Source of the DNA: Pseudoalteromonas sp049257235 | Lineage (GTDB): Bacteria > Pseudomonadota > Gammaproteobacteria > Enterobacterales > Alteromonadaceae | Direction: 5' to 3' | Assembly: GCF_049257235.1 (NCBI RefSeq) | Contig: NZ_JBMMUF010000009.1 | Location: 1-64,000 of the forward strand | DNA length: 64,000 nt | Notes under the pieces: generated by a model | Told to the model about the DNA's origin: nothing | Database searches by the model: none | Seen by the model: only the letters and a program-made list of their open reading frames with translations | Translations under genes and position numbers: made by a program | Shown: in pieces, positions 31,112 to 40,353 of the stretch | How the letters are laid out: each line of letters opens with the position of its first letter | Numbering within the stretch: position 1 is the first letter of the stretch

Positions 31112-32977
31112 TTAGTTCGTTACGTCACAAACAAGACAACGAATATAAATTCCTTCAGGGTCATTAAAGCTCTTGATGGTGGTAACTTGTTGCTTCATCT
31201 GTTCAACTAGCGTGTCAAATTGCAGTGCTGCACCGAAGCTTGCGTCATTCACTTTGTCTGAAGCAATGAGCGATTGTACTGCAGAGCTAGAGAATAGGTT
31301 TTGAACGAAGATATCTTGAGCCGAAAGAGGCTGCTCGATAAGTTTTACGTCATACATGTTAAGACCAGCTAGCTCAGCGGCCGCTTCAATCGCATCTTGT
31401 TTTGTACCAAGTTTATCAATGAGTCCTAGCTCTTTAGCCTGAGTAGCAATCCACACACGACCCTGAGCTATTTTATCTACTTCTTCAATGGTCATGTTAC
31501 GTGACGTCGAGACGACTTCTAAGAAGCGTTTGTAGGCGTTTTCTACGCTCATCTGAATTGCTTGAGCCATTTTATCGTTAAGGCCAAGCAGCACGGAAGA
31601 GCCTTTCATTTCTGTAGTGCCTACACCATCTGAATAGATACCTAACTCCGCAGCACTGTTTTCAAATGTCATGATGGTACCAAATACGCCGATAGAACCT
31701 GTGATTGTACTTGGCGAAGCCCATATTTCATTGGCGTCACTGGCAATCCAATAACCACCTGATGCTGCTACTGAACTCATTGACGCAACCACAGGTTTAC
31801 CTGCTTCTTTAAGCGCAATAACTTCGCGACGAATTAATTCTGATGCGAACATAGAGCCGCCACCAGAATCGATACGCAACACTACAGCTTTGATTGTGTC
31901 GTCATTGAGCGCTTGACGAAGTAGGGCAGCAGTACTGTCACCGCCGATTTCCCCAGCTTTCTTATGACCGTCCATGATAGTGCCCTTAGCTACAACAACG
32001 GCTACTTTTTCAGTTAATGGGTTATCGAAAGATACCGGAGGTTTAAAGCTTGCTAAATAATCATCAAAGCTAATTTGACGGAAGGTTTTACCTTCCTCAT
32101 CTTTGCCAACTAAATCGATCAGTTGTTGACGAAGTTGTTGATTCGTTTTTAGCTCGTCTACCCATCCATACTGCAGTGCATAATCAGCGTTGTTACCATC
32201 AACCGTTTCAAGCTTTGCTAGATAGCTGTCGAGGGTTTCATCAAAATTTGAAATGTCGAAACCGCGTAACTTTGCGACCTCGGTTTTGTATTGTTGCCAA
32301 AGCTGATCGAGCCATTGCTTATTCGCTTCTTTCGCTGCGTCTGACATGTCATTGCGGATCAGCGGCTCTACGGCTGATTTGAAAGTACCAACACGGAAAA
32401 CATGTTGTGTTACCTTAAGTTTCTCGAGTGCCTCTTTGAAATACACAGGGTAAACGCCGAAGCCTTCAAGCAATACACCACCATAAGGATGAAGATTAAT
32501 CTCATCAGCATGGGCTGCTAAGTAATATTGACTCTGTGTGTAGTAATAGCCACTGGCGATAACCTTTTTACCGCTGGCTTTGAATGCTTCAATTGCTTGG
32601 GCAACAGCATGTAGTTTATTTACATGTGCGCTGCCAAGATTTTGAACGTTTAGTAATAGGGCTTCGATGCGACTGTCTGTTGCTGCGTTGTTAATAACAT
32701 CAACTACGTCGTCGACTAGAATTTCAGCAGGTTCATCACTGCCACCTAATGACTCAGCAAGCGCGGCATCTAACGGATCTACGTAGCGCTTTTGTTCCAC
32801 CAAATAGCCGTTGAGGTTGAGATTCAACACTGATCCAGTTGGAACGATTATTTCATCGTCATCACTTGCGATAGACGAAATAATAGCGATAACGATGGCG
32901 ACAAAGATAATATTGACCACTAATCGGCGAGAGAAGTTAATCCCATCCCAAGTAGTTTTTACTGCTTTTTTAAACAA
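31112..32977 (-). CDS. sppA: Signal peptide peptidase SppA, 67 kDa type
   Basis: Membrane-anchored S49 serine protease that degrades released signal peptides in the periplasm. It has 621 residues (E. coli SppA 618), with an N-terminal anchor helix (about 18-38) and two tandem S49 domains. The general-base lysine is in FRVGTFKSAVEPL of the first domain (near residue 205), and the nucleophile serine in SSVAASGGYWIAS of the second (near 405), the split catalytic dyad of the long form. The start is TTG at 32977 with AAGGG upstream. The C-terminus ends with two cysteines (CLVC). Confidence 0.94.
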   Translation of the reverse strand: MFKKAVKTTWDGINFSRRLVVNIIFVAIVIAIISSIASDDDEIIVPTGSVLNLNLNGYLVEQKRYVDPLDAALAESLGGSDEPAEILVDDVVDVINNAATDSRIEALLLNVQNLGSAHVNKLHAVAQAIEAFKASGKKVIASGYYYTQSQYYLAAHADEINLHPYGGVLLEGFGVYPVYFKEALEKLKVTQHVFRVGTFKSAVEPLIRNDMSDAAKEANKQWLDQLWQQYKTEVAKLRGFDISNFDETLDSYLAKLETVDGNNADYALQYGWVDELKTNQQLRQQLIDLVGKDEEGKTFRQISFDDYLASFKPPVSFDNPLTEKVAVVVAKGTIMDGHKKAGEIGGDSTAALLRQALNDDTIKAVVLRIDSGGGSMFASELIRREVIALKEAGKPVVASMSSVAASGGYWIASDANEIWASPSTITGSIGVFGTIMTFENSAAELGIYSDGVGTTEMKGSSVLLGLNDKMAQAIQMSVENAYKRFLEVVSTSRNMTIEEVDKIAQGRVWIATQAKELGLIDKLGTKQDAIEAAAELAGLNMYDVKLIEQPLSAQDIFVQNLFSSSAVQSLIASDKVNDASFGAALQFDTLVEQMKQQVTTIKSFNDPEGIYIRCLVCDVTN

Positions 32978-33176
32978 AGTCAGACCCTTACTAAATATAA
33001 TTTAGGTACACACTGGTTAGACTTCCATATTAGCTCAAACATTCCCTAAGGTTAAATAGAAAAAAGTAACTAAGTGTTTACACATTACGTTTAGTACACC
33101 CAATAAGACTTGCCCGAATGTTTAAAAATCGTTAACCTCAAACAGGTATGACCAGAATATTACACAGAGGATGACC

Positions 33177-35141
33177 ATGCTAGAAAACGCATTAAAATTA
33201 GCGCATGGAGAAATAAGAAACCGGCTCGTGATGGGCTCTATGCACACAGGACTTGAAGAAGGCTGGCACAATCGTAAACGCTTGGCAGCATTTTATGAAG
33301 AACGAGCGAAAGGCGGAGTCGGCCTCATTATCACCGGCGGCTATAGCCCCAATACTCGCGGTAAGCTGTCTCCTTTTGCATCGTCCTTTAATTCTCTTTT
33401 CGATGTGGTCAAGCATCGTAAATATACCCAAGCAGTGCACAAGCATGGCGGTAAAATCTGCATACAAATACTGCATGCCGGGCGCTATGGTTACCATCCG
33501 TTTAATTGCGCTCCAAGCGCTATCAAATCACCGATTACGCCATATGCACCCAAAGAAATGTCTGTGTCGATGATCAAAAGTACGATTAAAGATTTCGCAA
33601 AAAGTGCACGTTTAGCCCAACAGGCTGGCTATGACGGTATCGAAATTATGGGCTCTGAGGGGTACCTTATCAATGAGTTTATGGCTCCCCATACAAACAA
33701 GCGTACAGACGAATACGGTGGAAGCAATGAAAACCGTATGCGTTTTGCAAAAGAAATCGTTGAGGCTGTGCGTGGTGCAGTGACTGATGAGTTTATTGTC
33801 GTATTCCGCTTGTCTGTCATGGACCTTGTGCCAGACGGCTCCACCAAAGAAGAAGTGACACAGCAAGCAAAGACACTGGCTCAAGCCGGTGTAGATATAT
33901 TCAATACAGGTATCGGCTGGCACGAGGCGCGCGTTCCGACGATTGCTTCTATGGTACCGCCAGGTGCATTTAGAGAAGCGTCCAAACGACTAAAAGACGC
34001 AACTGACAAACCTGTAATCGCCGTTAACCGCATCAATACACCTGATATCGCCAATGACATCCTCAATGCGGGTGACGCAGATATGATTTCTATGGCACGC
34101 CCGCTTTTGGCAGATCCTGAGATATTTAACAAGTACGCGCAGCAACGCGCAGACCAAATAAATATTTGTATCGGCTGTAACCAAGGCTGTCTTGATCACG
34201 TGTTCAAAGGTCAGCGCGCGACGTGTCTGGTTAATCCTCTTGCTGCATATGAACTAGATTATGCAATCGAAAAGGCGTCAACGAGCAAAAACGTATTGGT
34301 CGTAGGAGCAGGGCCTGCTGGTCTTGCGGCGAGTATTTACCTGCGCCAGCGCGGTCACGAAGTGACCTTAATTGAACGCAGTGACTCATTAGGTGGGCAG
34401 TTTAATCTAGCAATGCGCATCCCTGGTAAAGAAGACTTCCAACTAGCGCTGAAATATTTCAGTGATGAAGTTGTACGACAAGGCGTCAATCTACAAACGG
34501 GTGTCCAATACCAAGAGTCTATGCTTGGCGACTATGATGATGTGGTTTTTGCCTGTGGTGTTTCTCCCAGAGAAGCAAGCTTTGAATGTGCGGATGGCAA
34601 GCGAGTCTTTCGTTATGATGAAGTGATCCGTAAGGACGTTGAGCTAGGTTCAAAAATTGCGATTTTAGGAGCAGGGGGGATAGGCTTTGATATGGTGGCG
34701 TTTCTTACTGAAGAGCATCACCAGAGCATCGAGAGTTTTAAAACGCAATGGGGGATAGAGCAAACGGCTCAACCACATCGCACTGATAAGAAGCTCTATA
34801 TGTTGAAGCGCAGTGAAGGGCGTTTTGGTTCTACACTGGGAAAAACGACCGGCTGGATACATCGCCAAGTTGCAAAAATGCAAGGCGTTGAACAAATATC
34901 GCAGTGCCAATATGTGCGCTTTGATGCCGATGGCTTACACATTTTAGTCAATGGCGAACCGCGAACACTGGATGTCGACACCGTCATTGGGTGTATTGGA
35001 CAAACATCGAATGATGAGTATTTCAAACAAGCTCAAGATAAAGCTGCATCGGTCCATGTAATTGGTGGCGCGAAATTAGCGTCGGAAATCGACGCCAAAA
35101 GGGCGATAAAAGAAGCGTTAATGGTAGCCAGGGCTATATAA
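33177..35141 (+). CDS. fadH: 2,4-dienoyl-CoA reductase (NADPH)
   Basis: Removes double bonds from unsaturated fatty acyl-CoA during beta-oxidation, using FMN, FAD and a [4Fe-4S] cluster. The 654-residue length fits (E. coli FadH 672). The N-terminal FMN barrel (about 1-330) holds the active-site region GYLINEFMAPHTNKRTDEYGG near 165. The cluster cysteines are in CIGCNQGC and ATC near 330-350. The FAD/NADPH part has VLVVGAGPAGLAAS near 377 and IAILGAGGIG near 492. GAGG at 33167-33170 fits a start at 33177 better than ATG at 33171. It is divergent from sppA across 199 bp in which I see no clear operator. Confidence 0.95.
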   Translation: MLENALKLAHGEIRNRLVMGSMHTGLEEGWHNRKRLAAFYEERAKGGVGLIITGGYSPNTRGKLSPFASSFNSLFDVVKHRKYTQAVHKHGGKICIQILHAGRYGYHPFNCAPSAIKSPITPYAPKEMSVSMIKSTIKDFAKSARLAQQAGYDGIEIMGSEGYLINEFMAPHTNKRTDEYGGSNENRMRFAKEIVEAVRGAVTDEFIVVFRLSVMDLVPDGSTKEEVTQQAKTLAQAGVDIFNTGIGWHEARVPTIASMVPPGAFREASKRLKDATDKPVIAVNRINTPDIANDILNAGDADMISMARPLLADPEIFNKYAQQRADQINICIGCNQGCLDHVFKGQRATCLVNPLAAYELDYAIEKASTSKNVLVVGAGPAGLAASIYLRQRGHEVTLIERSDSLGGQFNLAMRIPGKEDFQLALKYFSDEVVRQGVNLQTGVQYQESMLGDYDDVVFACGVSPREASFECADGKRVFRYDEVIRKDVELGSKIAILGAGGIGFDMVAFLTEEHHQSIESFKTQWGIEQTAQPHRTDKKLYMLKRSEGRFGSTLGKTTGWIHRQVAKMQGVEQISQCQYVRFDADGLHILVNGEPRTLDVDTVIGCIGQTSNDEYFKQAQDKAASVHVIGGAKLASEIDAKRAIKEALMVARAI

Positions 35142-35150
35142 GTTAACAAT

Positions 35151-35174
35151 AGGGAGCATTGCTCCCTTTTTTTG
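35151..35174 (+). terminator. fadH terminator
   Basis: Stem AGGGAGC (35151-35157) / GCTCCCT (35161-35167) followed by T-run. Confidence 0.88.
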
Positions 35175-35250
35175 GGTAGCGAAATCTTTTCTGAGTTTTG
35201 TTGGTCTTTGTGCTATATCAGTAATTAACAACGATAAAAGTAGACTCACT

Positions 35251-35937
35251 ATGTACGCACGGACCACCTCTTTTTACGAATCAGTTATATCTCGTTTGCA
35301 GCAATTCGACGGGCTTGCACCGTTACTCATGCGTTTGATTCTTGCTCCGGTAATGATCATTGCCGGTTACAGCAAACTTAACATCGGTAACGCTGACTTA
35401 CCTTGGACTCAAAGACTATTGGCTGATCCCAATATAGTGTCATGGTTTGGTAATAGCGATTGGGGGTTAGGGCTACCATTTGCAGACTTTTTGGCGTTTG
35501 CAGCAGGGTGGACCGAGTTTGCCGGTGGGTGGCTGCTTTTAGTCGGTTTGTTTACGCGCCTTATTGCAATACCACTGCTTTTTACCATGGTTGTAGCTGC
35601 AACCACTGTGCACTGGCATAATGGCTGGTTTGCCATTACACCTACAAATCCCCAGACCAGCCCCGCGATGGTTTTAGACTGGGTTGGTATTGAAGGAGGA
35701 CGCGAGAGTTTAAGCAATTCAATTATGGCCAAACATCGCCTCGATACCATTAAAGAAATCGTAGATGAACATGGAAGAACGTCTTACTTGTACGAAAAAG
35801 GTCCGATTGTAATACTAAATAACGGTATTGAATTTGCGGCAATTTACTTCACCATGCTGCTGTCTCTATTGTTTGTAGGTGGTGGACGTTATGTGAGTCT
35901 TGATTACTACCTGACACCAAGGCGACGGGACTTCTGA
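35251..35937 (+). CDS. DoxX-family membrane protein
   Basis: 228-residue integral membrane protein with about four helices. LLMRLILAPVMIIAGYSKL (about 25-43) is the typical DoxX start, and AAGWTEFAGGWLLLVGLFTRLIAIPLL (about 85-112) the second and third helices. The last helix lies near 195-215. A soluble insert of about 60 residues between helices three and four makes it longer than the usual 130-160-residue DoxX proteins. Some relatives act in thiosulfate or quinone-linked redox chemistry; for this one no function can be assigned. It has its own short upstream region, and the nitroreductase gene follows 69 bp later on the same strand. Confidence 0.8.
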   Translation: MYARTTSFYESVISRLQQFDGLAPLLMRLILAPVMIIAGYSKLNIGNADLPWTQRLLADPNIVSWFGNSDWGLGLPFADFLAFAAGWTEFAGGWLLLVGLFTRLIAIPLLFTMVVAATTVHWHNGWFAITPTNPQTSPAMVLDWVGIEGGRESLSNSIMAKHRLDTIKEIVDEHGRTSYLYEKGPIVILNNGIEFAAIYFTMLLSLLFVGGGRYVSLDYYLTPRRRDF

Positions 35938-36006
35938 TCAGGCAGTTTTTACCTCAGCATTACTGTGATAGCCTTGTTACATTGACAACTATGTGAATCA
36001 TTACAA

Positions 36007-36558
36007 ATGAATGCTAAAGAGCTGTTATTAAACAGGCAATCAGACAGCCAATTATCGTACCCTGGCCCAACATTGCAGCAACTCGAACTTATGCAGCACG
36101 CGGCGCTGAGAGTTCCAGATCATGCAAATCTCGCTCCGTGGGAATTTATTGTTTTAGAAGATGATAAGCGCGATGATTTGGGTCAAATCTTTTTACAGGC
36201 AGCAGAAGCTGAAAACATGGGTGAAAGGGCGCTGCAGCGCGCTGCATCACTCGTAGACCGCGCGCCAATGGTGATAGTGTGTATCATGAAGTACAAGCCA
36301 CACGATAAAGTTCCACGTGTCGAACAACTAGCAAGTGCAGCCTGTGCAACCTACGCCATGCAACAGGCCGCTTTTGCCCAAGGTTTATCTGGTATTTGGC
36401 GCACAGGAGCTTACGCCCAATCTCCTTTCGTAAAACGCGCATTAGGATTAACTGAGCAAGATGAAATTATGGGGTTTTTGTATGTCGGTACACCGACACT
36501 TGATTGCCCTAAAAAACGACGTCATCAACCGGGCGATTTTTTTCGTAATTCAATTTAA
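36007..36558 (+). CDS. Nitroreductase-family flavoprotein, YdjA-like
   Basis: 183-residue FMN-dependent oxidoreductase. LRVPDHANLAPWEFIVL near residue 35 is the phosphate-binding N-terminal motif of the small YdjA branch, and GLSGIWRTGAYAQSP near 130 contains its Trp-Arg-Thr flavin-site segment. MGFLYVGTP near 157 and the C-terminal RRHQP close the fold. E. coli YdjA has 183 residues, the same length. Physiological substrate unknown; NAD(P)H-linked reduction of nitro or quinone compounds is inferred from the family. It is probably transcribed with or just after the DoxX gene. Confidence 0.88.
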   Translation: MNAKELLLNRQSDSQLSYPGPTLQQLELMQHAALRVPDHANLAPWEFIVLEDDKRDDLGQIFLQAAEAENMGERALQRAASLVDRAPMVIVCIMKYKPHDKVPRVEQLASAACATYAMQQAAFAQGLSGIWRTGAYAQSPFVKRALGLTEQDEIMGFLYVGTPTLDCPKKRRHQPGDFFRNSI

Positions 36559-36742
36559 TTCTAAATATTTCGCAACCTGCGCCATTGCTCGGGTTGCGCT
36601 GTAAACTTCCACTACTTTCCTTTATTTAGATTACTATTTTTCACAATTTACTCTATGTGAAGGTTTTTTATGTGTACAAATTTTGTTAGTGTAAGAAATG
36701 TACAGAATTGTAATCATAAAAATAAAAAGAAGATAAGAATCA

Positions 36743-37120
36743 ATGGGGAACTTATTCTTAAAAGAAAAAGAGCGTTGGGGCTTATGGACATTTTGGGGAG
36801 CAATTGGAGCGCTTATAACCACCTACGTAGCTGAGGTTACACAAGCGCCTTTGTACATCACGTTAAGTGCATTAATTGTGGTTGTGCTGGTGTCAACGTG
36901 GATGTTGTATTCTAAGCGGTATGACTTTCTTAGAGCGCTAAAAGTGACCGCATATATACTCGCTGTGAGTGTATTGCCAGCACTCACGTTGTTAATATTG
37001 CCAGCGAGTCAGCAGCAACGCACAGAGCTGATGGCACAAAGTTTAATTTTCGCAAGCATAGGGCTTGTTGGTTGCGTAATATGTGCCCTTATCGCAAAAA
37101 GGCCAAAACAATATTATTAA
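36743..37120 (+). CDS. Small membrane protein, unknown function
   Basis: 125-residue protein with four hydrophobic helices at about 14-31, 36-54, 66-86 and 98-117, an amphipathic charged N-terminus (LKEKERWG) and a basic C-terminus (AKRPKQYY). I do not recognise a family. AAGA-type purine stretches before ATG at 36743 may be the binding site. The upstream 184 bp are AT-rich and hold no other gene. It precedes the tRNA-Ser gene on the same strand. No function proposed. Confidence 0.55.
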   Translation: MGNLFLKEKERWGLWTFWGAIGALITTYVAEVTQAPLYITLSALIVVVLVSTWMLYSKRYDFLRALKVTAYILAVSVLPALTLLILPASQQQRTELMAQSLIFASIGLVGCVICALIAKRPKQYY

Positions 37121-37185
37121 ACCGCCTAATTTGACCCTGGAGTCTTTACATCAAGGCTGAAAAACACTAGTATTCTCAGCGCTTC

Positions 37186-37276
37186 GGAGAGATGGCTGAG
37201 TGGTTGAAAGCACCGGTCTTGAAAACCGGCATACGTTAATAGCGTATCTAGGGTTCAAATCCCTATCTCTCCGCCA
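37186..37276 (+). tRNA. tRNA-Ser (anticodon UGA)
   Basis: 91 nt with encoded CCA. The acceptor arms GGAGAGA (37186-37192) and TCTCTCC (37266-37272) pair perfectly; the discriminator base is G and CCA is at 37274-37276. The anticodon TGA is at 37220-37222 in the loop between CCGGT and ACCGG. The long variable arm (about 37231-37248) is the serine class mark, and the T loop GGTTCAAATCC is present. It reads UCA and related serine codons. A terminator follows. Confidence 0.97.
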
Positions 37277-37285
37277 CCTTATTCT

Positions 37286-37312
37286 AAAAACCGCCCTCGT
37301 GGCGGTTTTTTC
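37286..37312 (+). terminator. tRNA-Ser terminator
   Basis: Stem ACCGCC (37290-37295) / GGCGGT (37301-37306) with A5 before and T6 after. Confidence 0.85.
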
Positions 37313-37343
37313 GTAATATAAATACTATGAAGGGAGCATTTCG

Positions 37344-37721
37344 ATGCCAGCAATCATGCGTCTGTTTTTTTGGCTAGCATTAGCATTTTTCTATGCCGTG
37401 AGTCTTGATGTGATCAACACTATGGTCATTGATGCAGATATATCAGTTTTCGGTCAGCTTCTGAGCTTCACATTATTCAACGTACTGGTTGCCAATTTAG
37501 TCTGTAAGTATGAAAAAAATGTGCCCACAGTATGTGCGTTACTCACTGGCTGCATTGGCGTGATCGTTTGCGGGGTATTGGTTTGGCCATGGTTCATCGA
37601 CATGGAACAATGGTTGTGGGTATATCTGATTGTATCTTTGGTGGTGTTTTCATGGGTTAATCCAAAGATCAGTGCTTTTCTGGCTAATATCTCAGCAAAA
37701 GACACGCCAAAACGGGATTAA
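37344..37721 (+). CDS. Small membrane protein, unknown function
   Basis: 125-residue hydrophobic protein with about four membrane segments (approximately 5-22, 33-52, 62-82 and 88-106) and a polar C-terminus (AKDTPKRD). No family recognised. GGGAG seven bases before ATG at 37344 is a good ribosome binding site, which supports that it is real. It lies between the tRNA and fklB on the same strand. It differs in sequence from the membrane protein at 36743. Confidence 0.6.
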   Translation: MPAIMRLFFWLALAFFYAVSLDVINTMVIDADISVFGQLLSFTLFNVLVANLVCKYEKNVPTVCALLTGCIGVIVCGVLVWPWFIDMEQWLWVYLIVSLVVFSWVNPKISAFLANISAKDTPKRD

Positions 37722-37802
37722 TTGCTGCGACGCCTGACGTACATCGGTGAGTATGTTACTCTGTGCGCGAACTTTATAATTTACTTAAATATGGACGACG
37801 TT

Positions 37803-38420
37803 ATGTCTGATAAATTTACAACTGATGCAGATAAAGCGAGCTACGGCATTGGCTTGCAAATGGGTGAGCAGCTAAAAGCGAATCCTTTTGAAGGTTTGAA
37901 CTTAAACTCAGTGTTTGAAGGTATGAAAGATGCTTACACTGGCGCTGATTTCCAAATTGAAATCCCTGCGATTCAAGCTGCGTTCGAAACAATCAATGCT
38001 GAGATTCAAAAGCGCCGCGAAGAAGAAGCAAAAGTATTAGCAGCAGAAGGCGAAGCTTTCTTAGCTGAAAACGCAAAGCGCGCTGAAGTAACAGTGACTG
38101 AATCAGGTCTTCAATATGAAGTAATTGAACAAGGCGAAGGTGCTAAACCAACAGCTGATTCAACGGTTCGTACTCACTACCACGGTACACTAATCAATGG
38201 TACAACATTCGACAGCTCATATGAGCGTGGTCAACCTGCTGAATTCCCAGTGGGTGGTGTGATCAAAGGTTGGACTGAAGCGTTGCAAATGATGCCTGCT
38301 GGTTCAAAATGGCGTCTATATATCCCGCACACATTAGCATATGGTGAGCGTGGTGCAGGTGCTGCAATCGCACCTTATTCAACACTTATCTTTGACATCG
38401 AATTATTAGATATTCTATAA
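37803..38420 (+). CDS. fklB: FKBP-type peptidyl-prolyl cis-trans isomerase
   Basis: Speeds proline isomerisation during folding; predicted cytoplasmic since no signal peptide is seen. The 205-residue length equals E. coli FklB (206). The N-terminal dimerisation domain starts with the family motif ASYGIGLQMGEQL, followed by a long charged helix (about 55-95). The FKBP domain (about 100-205) contains VRTHYHGTLINGTTFDSSYE, the GVIKGWTEALQ core and LAYGERGAG near 180. The start at 37803 (MSDKFTTDADKAS) has GGA seven bases upstream and gives the expected length; upstream in-frame codons would add an atypical hydrophobic extension. Confidence 0.95.
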   Translation: MSDKFTTDADKASYGIGLQMGEQLKANPFEGLNLNSVFEGMKDAYTGADFQIEIPAIQAAFETINAEIQKRREEEAKVLAAEGEAFLAENAKRAEVTVTESGLQYEVIEQGEGAKPTADSTVRTHYHGTLINGTTFDSSYERGQPAEFPVGGVIKGWTEALQMMPAGSKWRLYIPHTLAYGERGAGAAIAPYSTLIFDIELLDIL

Positions 38421-38437
38421 GTCAAAAGAAAGTTTGA

Positions 38438-38463
38438 AAAAGCCCGCCTCTGCGGGCTTTTTG
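38438..38463. terminator. Terminator between fklB and the outer membrane protein gene
   Basis: Stem AAGCCCGC / GCGGGCTT around 38439-38458, A-rich before and T-rich after; serves convergent genes. Confidence 0.88.
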
Positions 38464-39192
38464 TTAAAACTGATAGGCGACACCCAACGAAATAACCGGG
38501 TACATGTCAAAATCAGATACATCATCCTCCAAATTAAGACGTTCTTGCTCTAGTTCATCATAAAATTGCTGCACCAGAGGGTCACTGGTATCTGTTAGGC
38601 TAAAGCGCTCAGTCATGCCATTGGCTGAAACGAATGCAGACCCACTTGCTTGCAGATCAACTTCAGGGTTGCCACTGAATATCACACCCAACTCAAAAGA
38701 AAATGATAACCGTGAGTCGTTACTTGGGCTGTTTCCCCAACCTAAGCCAAGATACCCAGCAGTACTGTCACCTAAATCAACTCGTGCATCCAATGTGAGC
38801 GGGTCGTTTGAATCCGGAGTATAGTCAGCATCGCCAATGTTATAAGAGCCAGAGCTGATATCGAGACTTCGACCTCGTACTCTGTTCTTATTGTTGTATA
38901 TTCCGCCACTTAAACGAAAACTGGAACCCCAAGGGCGCCAATCAACAAGTACACCAGTGGTGCTTAAATTCAGTTCGCCTGTGTATTCAATTCCGTCTTC
39001 TTCAAAATCGTCGTCATAATCATATGAATTGGTCTGTAAGCGAATATTCCAATTGTCATTGATACTGTAATCAAGCTCTAAGCCAAGTCCCAAAGAGCCC
39101 GCCTTTACGCCAAGGCCAATGTCTTTTGCTTGGGCTGTCATGGCTGCGAATAAGCAAAGAGGTATAACAAAGATACGATAGTGTGTTGTCAT
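38464..39192 (-). CDS. Predicted outer membrane beta-barrel protein
   Basis: 242-residue exported protein. The signal peptide MTTHYRIFVIPLCLFAAMTAQA is cut before KDIG. The mature part alternates hydrophobic and polar residues in strand-like runs (GLGLELDYSIND, WNIRLQTNSYDY, SFRLSGGIYNNK, SFSFELGVIFSG) and ends in the barrel-type C-terminus ISLGVAYQF with a terminal phenylalanine, the BamA recognition mark. The sequence is rich in Asp and Gly. The start at 39192 is chosen because AGGA is eight bases upstream. No porin or adhesin family can be named; the function is open. It is convergent with fklB. Confidence 0.75.
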   Translation of the reverse strand: MTTHYRIFVIPLCLFAAMTAQAKDIGLGVKAGSLGLGLELDYSINDNWNIRLQTNSYDYDDDFEEDGIEYTGELNLSTTGVLVDWRPWGSSFRLSGGIYNNKNRVRGRSLDISSGSYNIGDADYTPDSNDPLTLDARVDLGDSTAGYLGLGWGNSPSNDSRLSFSFELGVIFSGNPEVDLQASGSAFVSANGMTERFSLTDTSDPLVQQFYDELEQERLNLEDDVSDFDMYPVISLGVAYQF

Positions 39193-39438
39193 TGCATTCA
39201 TCCTGTAGTGATTGTGTGCATTTTGGTATTGCTTGTGAGGCACTTAACAACGAAATAGCGTCCTTATCTAAAGCTAGTAAACCTTAGCTTGTACCGTTAA
39301 AAAAAATGTTATGAGTGCGTAGAGTTGTGAGTTGGGAAGCAATTTAGCGTGCAAGGCAGGTTTACGATAACAAGTGACACTATTTTGTGTATCGCCAATT
39401 TAGGAACTAAGCTTAAGCAACTTATGACGTGTACTTAG

Positions 39439-40332
39439 ATGCAGATGAAACAAGCTCTCTTTAAAGCTAATTTAGAAAATAATGGCGATGCCGTTGTAGT
39501 CTCCGACATTGATGGTGGTATCGTGTTTTGGAACGCTGCGGCCAAGAATATGTTTGGGTACTCTTTTGAAGAGGTAAAAGGCAAAGACCCCCACGACATA
39601 TTAACACCGGCGAGTAATCGCGAATTTGCTAAGCACTCCAAAGCCGCGTATGCGAGTACGAGAAAATCTAACATTATGGGCGCCTTCATTCGTTTACGCG
39701 CATTGACTAAGAATAAAAATAAGATAGACGTCGACCTACAGATAAATAGCGTTGAACTTGACTCTAAAGTGTACATTTATACGTTTATTCGTGATGTATC
39801 TGACATGGTAGAGCTTGAAAAGAAAACGGATCGGCTTATTAACATAGATGCGCTTACGAAAGTAAAAAACCGGTATCGATTTAATACTGACATGAAATGG
39901 CTGGTGACGCGATGCCAAGGTACGGCAAAGCCTCTGAGTGTCGGGATTATCGACATAGATTACTTTAAAAGCATCAATGATAAATATGGCCATGATGTTG
40001 GCGATGTTGCGTTGGTACAGTTTTGTGAAATGATGACGTCCAGACTGCCAACTACCGCTGTCTTTGCACGTTTAGGAGGGGAAGAGATTGCATTAGCCTT
40101 ACCCGACACTGACTGTTATGAAGCCGTTCAAATCATTGAAGAAATGCGTCAATATGTGAGTGAGCAAACAATTAAATGTGACTCAGCAAGTTTTAAAATA
40201 ACGTTTAGCTGTGGATTGTCGAGTTTAAGGGGAGCTAAGTGTATGATTCGCTCTTTGTTAAAGGAAGCGGATAAAGCCTTGTATCAAGCGAAAGAGCAGG
40301 GGCGAAATCGTACTGTGTTATTTCATCATTAG
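39439..40332 (+). CDS. PAS-GGDEF diguanylate cyclase
   Basis: 297-residue soluble protein that should make cyclic di-GMP. The PAS domain (about 8-120) has DGGIVFWNAAAKNMFGYSFEEVKG. A short linker helix follows, then the GGDEF domain (about 135-295) starting DALTKVKNRYRF with IIDIDYFKSINDKYGHDVGD. The signature is RLGGEEI, an active variant. The I-site arginine and aspartate upstream of it are absent (PTTA in their place), so product inhibition at this site is unlikely. No membrane helix is present, so it would sense an internal signal through PAS. Monocistronic, convergent with the DUF2062 gene. Confidence 0.92.
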   Translation: MQMKQALFKANLENNGDAVVVSDIDGGIVFWNAAAKNMFGYSFEEVKGKDPHDILTPASNREFAKHSKAAYASTRKSNIMGAFIRLRALTKNKNKIDVDLQINSVELDSKVYIYTFIRDVSDMVELEKKTDRLINIDALTKVKNRYRFNTDMKWLVTRCQGTAKPLSVGIIDIDYFKSINDKYGHDVGDVALVQFCEMMTSRLPTTAVFARLGGEEIALALPDTDCYEAVQIIEEMRQYVSEQTIKCDSASFKITFSCGLSSLRGAKCMIRSLLKEADKALYQAKEQGRNRTVLFHH

Positions 40333-40353
40333 TAGGTGCGTTAAAGCCGATTA

